A stretch of DNA of 64,000 nucleotides, from the NCBI GenBank assembly GCA_028826165.1, contig JAPDFW010000081.1, positions 352,001 to 416,000 on the forward strand, read 5' to 3'. This document shows, piece by piece, positions 55,469-64,000 of the stretch; positions within the stretch are counted from its first letter, which is position 1; each line of letters begins with the position of its first letter. The notes below the pieces were generated by a model. It was not told the DNA's origin. It ran no database searches and was given only the letters and a program-made list of their open reading frames with translations. Position numbers and translations under genes: made by a program. This stretch comes from Anaeramoeba ignava. Lineage: Eukaryota > Metamonada > Anaeramoebidae.

Positions 55469-58072
55469 TTATGCAACATAAAGATAAACCATTTGGTTTT
55501 TTGGATCTCTTTCCATATAATCTCTTTCAATTAAATGTTCAATTCTTTTTTTAATAGAAGAGATTTCAACAGGAAATTTCAACTGTTTTTGCAATCTTTC
55601 AATTAAAGCATTATGTTCAAGAACTCTTTCAGCTTTCATCACACGAACAATAGCTGCATCAATTTGATATTCTCTTTCTTGCCAAATTCTTTGTTCAATT
55701 TGTTTATTTTTTTGTTGATTTTTTTTGACAACTAAAGATCCTACTTTGATTCTAAATAAAGGATGTTTGAATTCCATATTAAACTCGAATTTATCCTCAG
55801 GCCCGATAGCGCGTGATGTGGGAGTTTTTTTAAGCAAACATATCTTACCGAGATATAGACTCATCAGGGTCCGTTTGAGTTCTTCTTCTTGGATCCCAGA
55901 TAAAGTGGAGATTTCCTTAAAGGTTAAGAAAGTGGAATTGTTAAAAAGAAGTAGCACAACTGCCTGAAGAAGACTCACATCAAACTCCTTGCGCGAATCT
56001 TTGAATGATGCGCGGACAATACACCTACTGTGTTGGTGCTGCCATACTAGTTTGCGTCCGTTGTGTTTGGAAAGATAGAATTTCTGGAAAGCTTCCTTTT
56101 GGATTGCCAGTTGTTCTGGTAAAATAACTGAAAGCTCACTTGTACTTGTCCAATGGCCTTGTGTTAGTACTTGGAAACTTGAACGCGGCAATTCTGGTGA
56201 AATTTTGCGCACAGTTTGCTGAAATAAACTTGTGATTTCTTGTGATGTTTCGATATCATGAAACATCACCATAAATTTCTTTATTGCTCCAGCATTCATT
56301 CCATAAGCAACTCTTAATAAAATTGATTTTTCAAGTTCATTTGAAATTATTTTTTTTTGCAGAAATCTTTGAGATAATTTTTCTCGATAGAAAGCTTCAA
56401 AAACATCTTTTGCGTGATTGAGTTTGAGAATTTCAACAACTTTATCAATAGTCGAATTGATTTTGTCTTCTTTCATTTCTTTTTGATTATTTCTCAGAAT
56501 ATTATCAATATATTCAGTTAATTGCTTTGAAATCCCGTCATGATCCAAATTGAGGAAATCCTCAAATGCGGATTGAGCGTAGTGCTCAAAAACCGCATCT
56601 TTTTCAAACGAGTTTGCTATGATTTCATAAATGGTGTCTCGAAAATCCAGAATGTTTTTGATTCGATTTGAAATGTCGTTTTTGTTTTCAACAATATTTT
56701 TTCCATTGGCTGAAATTATCTTCCTAAACTCATTTCTCATAACTTCAAGTGATCCAATTCTTTTGAACATAAAATGCAATTTCTTAAGAACTTCTTGATC
56801 GTTTTTGTTGAGCAATTCTGCAAATCCTTTTTCCAGGATTTGAATTTCTTTTGATTTAATGAAATTCTGCTCGATTTGCATCGTTATTTGTTTTTCTGTA
56901 TTTTTATTTAAACAGGAGCAAATAATATTCGATTCTTGTTCGAAAATTTTGTTCACAATTTCAATGTATTTTGTGATTGTGTTTGTTTCCAAAATATTCT
57001 TGCTTTCTGTTGAAAAGTAATCATTAGATTGTTGAAGGAAATCTTTTTCAAAAGAATCTTGATATAAATTTAATTGAATGAGCATTTGTGAAGATTTACA
57101 AAGTAAATTTCGTTTATTTTGATTTCCTTGTCTTTCTTGCTGAATAATTTCTATCATTGCTTGTGTTATTTTACTACGAATTCCTGGGTTTTTTAGAAAA
57201 ATTTCCAAAAAAAGTTCAGATCCAAGTTCCCAAATTGATTTTGTTTCTGGATTGCTTGTCAAATATGACTGATCTAAATATAAAAACACTGCATGAAGTT
57301 GTTCCATTTGTTTGCAGTGTTGTCTCCATATTTTAGTAATCATTTGTAAAAATTGGAATTGATTTTTAGAGTTTGTTGAAATTTGGGAAAATTGGTTTTG
57401 TTTTTGTTTTTGGATTAAATTTGAGATCATTTGATATAATTTTGGTGATTTTTGAGATGAGCAAAGGATTTGAACTGCCTATTTTAATATTTAATATTTT
57501 AATATTTTAATTTTTTAATTTAATATTTATTTTAATATTTTAATATTTTAATATTTTAATTTAATATTTAAATTTAATATTTATTTTAATATTTTAATAT
57601 TTTAATTTAATATTTATTTAATATTTTAATATTTTAATTTAATATTTTAATTTAATATTTTAATATTTTAATATTTTAATATTTTAATATTTAATTTTAA
57701 TATTTATTTATAAAAGTAAAATACTCGATATAATTCTTCAAGTGATTCAGAAACTGCTTTATTTTGTGTAATTTCTAAAATTGAATTTTTTAATTTATTA
57801 AATAAAATATTCTCTTCTTTTTCTGTTAATTTATGATCTTTTTTAAAATTTTTTATAATTAATTCTTTTGGATATTTTTTTATTTGTGGAATTTTTGTTT
57901 TATTTTGTAATTTAAAATTTGGTGAAAGTATTAAATTTAATTGATTTTTTTTCTTTGAATTTGAATTTGAATTTGAATTGATTTTATTTTTATTGTTTTT
58001 ATTGTGCTTTCTTGTTTTTGTTTTTTTTAAATTTTTTGCAATGGGTGAATTTATAGTTCTTTTTGAAGACAT
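55469..58072 (-). CDS. CUL4: Cullin-4-like E3 ligase scaffold
   Basis: Two exons, 58072-57725 and 57478-55469, give 785 aa. The first ends in SLEELYR and joins in phase to AVQILCSSQKSPKLYQMI, the cullin N-terminal repeat that binds the adaptor (DDB1 for CUL4). Later landmarks: IWRQHCKQMEQLHAVFLYLDQSY, the RING-binding DVFEAFYREKLSQRFL, QVSLLQAVVLLLFN, and the C-terminal IDAAIVRVMK with the neddylation Lys (about residue 731), ending YMERDPKN...YLYVA. N-terminal basic, Ser/Asn-rich extension of ~85 residues as in CUL4B. Assignment to CUL4 rather than CUL3 rests on the KNFK and YLYVA contexts. The intron is a small satellite. Confidence 0.93.
57479..57724 (-). repeat. Cullin intron: TTTAATATTTTAATATT array
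   Basis: AATATTAAAAT-type units fill the single intron between GTATTTTAC and AAAATAG. Confidence 0.8.
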
Positions 58073-58151
58073 TTTGATTAAAAATTCTTTATTTTTTTTT
58101 AAATTAAAAAAAATGAAAAAAAATGAAAAATGAAAAATGATTTTTTTCTTT

Positions 58152-61100
58152 TTAAAATTTTTTTTCTTCTAAAATATATTTTTTGATTAATTTTTTCGTT
58201 ATTTTCTTTAAATAATTTATCACTCTATCCTTTGATTGTTCAATAATTTCATTCAAATTTTCATATTCTCTTTTAAAATTAATAAGAATATCTAAAATAA
58301 AATTTTGATGAATTTGATCAATTTTTTCTTCTGAAAAATTTCTTCCAATTTTCGAAATAACTAAATTAAATCAAATATAAATCAAATTTAAATCAATTTT
58401 ATATCAATTTTAAATCAAATTTAAATCAATTTTATATTAATTTTAAATTAATTTTAAATAAATTTTAAATCAATTTTATATTAATTTTAAATCAATTTTA
58501 AATCAATTTTAAATCAATTTTATATCAATTTTAAATTAATTTTATATCAATTTTAAATCAATTTTATATTAATTTTAAATCAATTTTATATCAAATTTAT
58601 ATTAATTTTATATCAATTTTATATCAATTTTAAATCAATTTTAAATCAATTTTATATCAATTTTATATCAATTTTAAATCAATTTTAAATCAATTTTATA
58701 TCAATTTTATATTAATTTTAAATTAATTTTAAATTAATTTTAAATCAATTTTAAATCAATTTTATATTAATTTTATATCAATTTTAAATCAATTTTATAT
58801 CAATTTTATATCAATTTTATATCAATTTTAAATCAATTTTAAATCAATTTTATATCAATTTTATATTAATTTTAAATCAATTTTAAATTAATTTTAAATC
58901 AATTTTATATTAATATTAAATCAATTTTAAATCAATTTTAAATCAATTTTATATCAATTTTATATCAATTTTATATCAATTTTAAATCAATTTTAAATCA
59001 AATTTATATCAATTTTAAATTAATTTTATATTAATTTTATATCAATTTTAAATCAATTTTAAATCAATTTTAAATCAATTTTAAATCAATTTTATATCAA
59101 TTTTATATCAATTTTATATCAATTTTAAATCAATTTTATATCAATTTTATATCAATTTTAAATCAATTTTATATCAATTTTAAATCAATTTTATATCAAT
59201 TTTAAATCAATTTTAAATTAATTTTAAATCAATTTTATATTAATTTTAAATCAATTTTAAATCAATTTTAAATCAATTTTAAATCAATTTTAAATTAATT
59301 TTATATCAATTTTATATTAATTTTAAATCAATTTTATATCAATTTTATATTAATTTTTATATCAATTTTATATTAATTTTTATATCAATTTTATATCAAT
59401 TTTATATCAATTTTATATCAATTTTAAATCAAATATAAACCAAATATAAATCAATTTTATATCAATTTTATATCAATTTTAAATCAATTTTAAATCAATT
59501 TTATATTAATTTTAAATCAATTTTAAATCAATTTTATATTAATTTTAAATCAATTTTAAATCAATTTTAAATCAATTTTAAATCGATTTTAAACCAAATA
59601 TAAATCAAATATAAATCAATTTTATATCAATTTTAAATCAATTTTATATCAATTTTATATCAATTTTAAATCAATTTTATATCAATTTTAAATCAATTTT
59701 ATATCAATTTTAAATTAATTTTAAATTAATTTTATATTAATTTTAAATCTATTTTAAATCAATTTTATATCAATTTTATATCAATTTTATATTAATTTTA
59801 AATTAATTTTAAATTAATTTTAAATCAATTTTAAATCAATTTTATATTAATTTTAAATCAATTTTAAATCAATTTTAAATCAATTTTAAATCAATTTTAA
59901 ATCAATTTTAAATCAATTTTAATTCAATTTTAAATCAATTTTAAATCAATTTTAAATCAATTTTATATCAATTTTAAATCAATTTTAAATCAATTTTAAA
60001 TCAATTTTATATCAATTTTAAATCAATTTTAAATCAATTTTAAATTAATTTTATATCAATTTTAAATTAATTTTATACTATTAGTTAATCTTTGATTTGT
60101 AATAAAAGAATCTAATTCAATAAACATGCTCTTTGTTTCTTCATTTATTCCTGAATCATTTAATATTTTTGTTAAATAATAATTTTCAGTCAAATTATAT
60201 TTTCTTTCTTCAAAATCAGGAATTTTTTTCTTAATAGCAACTCTAAAGAAATTTTTGAATAAAGGTAAATAAATAGATTCATTTCCTTTTATAACAACTC
60301 CTTCAGCTTTATTATCATCCAAATTTTTAAATCCAAGTTTTGTGGAAATTTGTGATTGAAATCCAATAGGATAATTTATTGCTTCATCAAATGATCCTTC
60401 AAATAATATTTCTGCATGAAAAAGTCCAACTGATTCAAATATTTTAACAGATTCTGTATATTTTAGAAAAGTTAACTCATTTTTCTGTCTTTTTTTTGTT
60501 AACATATTTTCAATTATTTTTATATTTTCAATAAATTGTTTTTTTCTTTGATTTTGATTTTGATTTTGATTTTGATTTTGATTTTGATTTTGATTTTGAT
60601 TTTGATTTTGAATTTTATTTTGATTTTGATTTTGATTTTGATTTTCAATTTGATTTTGATTTTGATTTTGATTTTGATTTTGATTTTGATTTTGATTTTG
60701 ATTTTGATTTTGATTTTGATTTTGATTTTGATTTTGATTTTCAATTTGATTTTGATTTTGATTTTGATTTTGATTTTGATTTTGATTTTGATTTTGATTT
60801 TGATTTTGATTTTGATTTTGATTTTGATTTTGATTTATATTTTGATTTTCATTTTCATTTTGAATTTGATTTTCATTATTAAATTTGATTCCAATATCAA
60901 AAGCATAAAATTCAATTTCTGGTGAATAATAAATTCCAATTTGAACAGGTGAAATGAAACTTTTTGAAGATATTGTTGGATAAAATCCTCCAAATAATTC
61001 TCCATAAATATAAACATAAGCAATATTTTGGAATTTCTTTTTCAAAATCTAATTTGATAAATATAAGAATAAGAATAAAAATCATTTCAAATAACAAAAA

Positions 61101-61470
61101 AAAATCTGATTGATTTTGTTTTCTAAAATTTGGAAATACTTGATAAATATTAAATATTTTTTGGATAATATTTGGATCCAAATTTTTATAATTAAAAAAA
61201 TCTTCATTTTCATTTAAAAATTCTCCTCTTTTTGCAAAACGAATATTATTTCCATCAGTAACAATACAAAAATTAGATCCATGAACTTTTTCTGTCACAA
61301 TCTTTTATGAATAATTAATATTATTATTGAAAAATTATTTAAATTATTTTAATATTCATTTTAATATTCACCCAAGTAGTTTTATCAATTTCATCTTTAT
61401 ATTCTTTTAATTTTGAAATAAAATTTTCATCTAAAACTTGTTCATAAGGATAAAAAATTGGAAATTCCAT
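58152..61470 (-). CDS. Rnl2-family RNA ligase with Asn/Gln insertion, 4 exons
   Basis: Exons (minus): 61470-61372, 61301-61140, 61048-60079, 58360-58152, giving 479 aa. Nucleotidyltransferase motifs: I = EKVHGSNF (adenylated Lys38), then IRFAKRGEF, III = IYGELFGG (Glu104), IIIa = EFYAFDI, IV = EGVVIKG, V = FRVAIKKK. The last two exons join as TN-x-ISKIGRNFSEEKI, the start of the helical C-terminal domain of T4 Rnl2-like ligases. These enzymes seal nicked duplex RNA (T4 Rnl2, trypanosome editing ligases); the substrate here is unknown. A ~120-residue NQNQNQ tract sits between motifs IIIa and IV with no splice sites around it, so it seems to be translated. Intron 3 is 1.7 kb of satellite. Confidence 0.9.
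58361..60078 (-). repeat. RNA-ligase intron 3 satellite (AAATCAATTTT / ATATCAATTTT)
   Basis: About 155 units of 11 bp, alternating AAATCAATTTT, ATATCAATTTT and AAATTAATTTT in no fixed order. Donor GTATAAAA, acceptor TTTAG. Confidence 0.9.
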
Positions 61471-61584
61471 TTAAAAAAAATGAAAAATGAAAAATGAAAA
61501 ATGAAAAAAAATAAAATTCAAAATTATTTTTTTCATTTTTTTCATTTTTAAAAAAAGAAAATAAATCAAAACAAATTTATAAAA
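61471..61584. promoter_or_regulatory. Divergent promoter region with repeated TTTTTCA motifs
   Basis: 114 bp between divergent starts. The minus strand carries four tandem TTTTTCA units directly upstream of the RNA-ligase ATG, and the plus strand carries TTTTTCATTTTTTTCATTTTT about 35-55 bp before the other ATG. The clearest instance of the shared upstream motif. Confidence 0.55.
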
Positions 61585-62386
61585 ATGTTTTTTTATGAGA
61601 AATTTCAACCAAAAATTGAAGTAATTCAAAAAGAAAATGAAAAGAAATTGCAAGAACAAGAAAAACCTTTTTCAATTCCACAAGAAACAACAAGAAATAT
61701 GTTAACAAGTGAAACAATTCCAAAAACTTTACAAATGAATTTATTTATTTATGTTTTCAAACCACAATTAATTGTAAAAAATTAATTAAAATTCATTTTA
61801 AAATTAAAATTCATTTATAAAATTAAAATTAAAATTAAAATTAAAATTCATTTATAAAATTAAAATTAAAATTAAAATTAAAATCAAAATTCATTTCAAA
61901 ATTAAATTAAATTAGAAATCTTTAGAATTTGTTCAAAAAACTCAAAAAGAAAAATCACTTTTTTATAGTGTTTTAGAAGATAAAAAAAAACAATTTAATT
62001 TAATTGATAAATATTCAATTTGGAATTCTTTTAGTTCTTCAATAAAAAGAAATTTGAATAAAAAATTATTATCAGGAACTTCTTCAAATGTTATCAATAG
62101 TTCACTTGTTTATTTATTTGGTTTATCTTCTTCTTTATTCATTCAAAATCCTAATTTAGAATTTTATAGTCAAAATTATGAAAATTTTAAATTGAAAAAA
62201 TTAACTCAAATTATTTCAACTGATTTTAAATATAGTTTAAAGAAATTTTGGTTTGAATTGATTTTCCAAAAACCTGTTTCTGATTTAGATTCAATAACTC
62301 AATTTATTCATGAAATGAAACACAAATTTAATGAAGGTTGGAATCTTGCTGAAAAAATGGAAAGAGAAACAATGAATCAAAACTAG
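61585..62386 (+). CDS. Unknown protein, 2 exons, 219 aa
   Basis: Exons 61585-61773 and 61916-62386, GT-AG intron of 142 bp containing ATTAAAATTCATTTATAAA repeats. The protein begins MFFYEKFQPKIEV with a charged region, then a conserved-looking stretch (LFYSVLEDKKKQFNLIDKYSIWNSF), a Ser/Leu-rich mildly hydrophobic segment (VINSSLVYLFGLSSSLFI) and an amphipathic C-terminal half with Trp/Phe (KKFWFELIF, FNEGWNLAEKM). No signal peptide or clear TM. I do not recognise the family. Confidence 0.75.
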
Positions 62387-62394
62387 AAGAATTT

Positions 62395-62900
62395 TATTTC
62401 TTTTCTTTTCTTTTCTTTTCATTTCTTCTTTTAAATTTTGAATTGAATTAAAAAATGGAATTTGATTTCTTTTCTTTTTCTTTTAAATTTTGAATTGGAT
62501 TAAAAAATGGAATTTGGTTTCTTTTCTTTTCTTTCTTTTCTTTTCTTTTCTTTTTCTTTTCTTTTGAATTGATTAAAAAAATGGAATTTGGTTTCTTTTC
62601 TTTTGAATTTTGAATTGATTAAAAAAATGGAATTTGGTTTCTTTTTCTTTTGGAATTTTGAATTGGATTAAAAAATGGAATTTTGTTTCTTTTCTTTTCA
62701 TTTCTTTTATTTCTTCTTTTAAATTTTGAATTGGATTAAAAAAATGGAATTTGGTTTCTTTTCATTTCTTTTCATTTCTTTTCATTTTATTTCTTTTAAA
62801 TTTTGAATTGATTAAAAAATGGAATTTGATTTCTTTTCTTTTCTTTTTCTTTTTTTTTGAATTGATTAAAAAAATTTTATTTCTTTTTGGAATTTTGTTT
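62395..62900 (+). repeat. Minisatellite, ~8 copies of a 46-74-bp unit
   Basis: The unit reads approximately TTTTGAATTGGATTAAAAAA, then TGGAATTTGGTTTC, then a variable TTTTC run. GGAATTT cores recur near 62457, 62509, 62583, 62629, 62676, 62746, 62820 and 62889. It fills the space between two genes and abuts the kinase start; the length changes come from the TTTTC run. No coding potential. Confidence 0.85.
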
Positions 62901-62935
62901 TTCATTTTTTTTTAATCTTTTTTTTATAAAAATAA

Positions 62936-63490
62936 ATGAAAAAAGTAAAAAAAATAGGTAATTATAATTTAATTAAAGTGATTGGCTCAGGAGCAACAGG
63001 AAAAGTAAAACTAGGTGAACACATTGAAACAGGAGAAAAAGTAGCAGTAAAAATTATACCCAGAGTTGATTCAATTCAATCAATAACAACAAAACAAGGA
63101 AAAAAATTACAATCACAAAGAGAAATTACAGTTTTGAAACTTTTAAATCATCCAAGCATTTTGAAAATATGCAATATTTATGAAACAAAACAACATATTT
63201 TTATTGTGATGGAATATATGGAAAATGGAGAATTATTCGATTATTTAGTTAAAAAGCAATTTATTATGAATAGTGAAGCTCTTTTAATTTTCCAGCAATT
63301 AATTTATGCACTTGAGTATTGTCATAATCATTTTATTTGTCATCGTGATTTAAAATTAGAAAATATTCTTCTTGATAAATTTGGAAATGTGAAAATTGGT
63401 GATTTTGGAATGGTTGGATTTCTCAAAAATTCTTCTTTGTTGAAAACTTTTTGTGGTTCTCCTCAATATGTAGCACCTGAAATAATTGAA
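62936..63490 (+). CDS. SNF1/BRSK-like Ser/Thr kinase, first exon (3' partial)
   Basis: 185 codons from ATG 62936 to a GTATAT donor after PEIIE; the rest lies beyond the window. Kinase lobes: IGSGATGKVKLG (16-27), VAVKI with Lys39, REITVLKLLNHPSILKI, GELFDYLV, HRDLKLENILLD, GDFGMVGF, and activation loop LLKTFCGSPQYVAPEII, whose Thr in T-F-C-G-S-P is the LKB1-site position of AMPK-related kinases. Closest by eye to BRSK/SAD, with Ile-Cys-His-Arg-Asp in the catalytic loop. An Asp-Leu-Lys-Leu-Glu-Asn variant replaces the usual Pro. TTTTTCATTTTTTTT lies about 30 bp upstream. Confidence 0.88.
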
Positions 63491-64000
63491 GTATATTGAT
63501 ATAAATATTATTTAATTCAAAAATATTTAATTTATAAATATTTAATTTATTAATATTTAATTTAAAAATATTTAATTTATAAATAATTAATTCATAAATA
63601 TTTAATTTATAAATATTTGATTTATAAATATTTAATTTATAAATATTTAATTTATAAATATTTGATTTATAAATATTTAATTTATAAATATTTAATTTAT
63701 AAATATTTAATTTATAAATATTTAATTTATAAATATTTAATTTATAAATATTTGATTTATAAATATTTAATTTATAAATATTTAATTTATAAATATTTAA
63801 TTTATAAATATTTAATTTATAAATATTTAATTTATAAATATTTAATTTATAAATATTTAATTTATAAATATTTAATTTATAAATAATTAATTTATAAATA
63901 TTTAATTCAACAATATTTAATTTATAAATATTTAATTTATAAATATTTAATTTATAAATATTTAATTTATTAATATTTAATTTATAAATATTTAATTTAT
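63491..64000 (+). repeat. Kinase intron satellite (TATTTAATTTATAAA, 15 bp), runs off window
   Basis: About 32 units of a very regular 15-bp repeat with sporadic TTTGATTTAT variants. The Tyr-Lys-Tyr-Leu-Ile frame is an artefact of the 15-bp period. No acceptor is reached before the window ends. Confidence 0.9.

Noticed and set aside
60536-60925. Plus-strand Ile-Leu hydrophobic ORF
   Set aside because: Antisense of the NQ tract of the RNA ligase.
1-64000. CRISPR arrays, tRNA or rRNA genes, transposons
   Set aside because: No repeat-spacer structure, tRNA arm consensus, rRNA segment or transposase/reverse-transcriptase motif was recognised; repeats are tandem A/T satellites without spacers.

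Overview
The window is nuclear DNA of a very AT-rich, intron-bearing protist. The support is: GT-AG introns throughout, a full eukaryotic gene set (Rab and Rac GTPases, RhoGAP, DH-PH-FYVE RhoGEF, heterotrimeric G-alpha, TAF6, cullin-4, a Yip1-family protein), Asn/Gln/Lys/Ser low-complexity tracts inside proteins, and a standard stop-codon set. The mix of BTB proteins, Rho/Ras-type signalling and giant KSKS/NQNQ proteins recalls amoeboid protists such as Anaeramoeba or dictyostelids; that placement is inference. No tRNA, rRNA, CRISPR or transposase gene was recognised.

Layout. 1-340: simple repeat, probably an intron end. 367-1043 (+): 3' end of a coiled-coil gene. 1199-15922 (-): one giant gene with a KS-rich N-terminal half, five copies of a helical ~230-residue block separated by Asn/Gln/Glu/Lys hexapeptide arrays, then RA-RA-PH; several single-base frame breaks interrupt it. 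16344-18463 (-): 8-exon Rab1-like GTPase. 18927-20999 (+): RhoGAP. 21321-23035 (+): TAF6. 23155-26013 (-): CANT1-type apyrase, 9 exons, with an apparent U12-type AT-AC intron. 26211-26807 (+): Rac-like GTPase, followed at 27042-27750 by a mosaic decayed copy grading into a TTCAATTTA satellite. 28328-33296 (-): single-pass receptor-like protein with a cytosolic Cys-rich tail. 33403-39318 (-): about 49 ankyrin repeats plus tandem BTB, head-to-head with 39390-43416 (+): WD40 plus tandem BTB. 43491-46050 (+): YIPF5. 46231-48392 (-): G-alpha. 48526-50995 (+): FGD-like RhoGEF. 51150-51356 (+): small ORF. 51501-55289 (-): beta-helix multipass membrane protein. 55469-58072 (-): CUL4. 58152-61470 (-): Rnl2-type RNA ligase. 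61585-62386 (+): unknown. 62936 to beyond the window (+): SNF1/BRSK-like kinase.

Genes are packed tightly (71-180 bp between many starts or ends), while individual introns are inflated to 0.4-1.9 kb by A/T satellites whose unit differs from intron to intron. A T-rich TTTTTCATTTTT motif sits just upstream of most start codons on both strands and is the best promoter candidate. Rab, Rac, RhoGAP, FGD-type GEF, G-alpha and the RA-PH protein together make this a signalling and cytoskeleton-rich stretch, although nothing shows that they are co-regulated. Exon coordinates were read by eye from splice signals, reading frame and family conservation.
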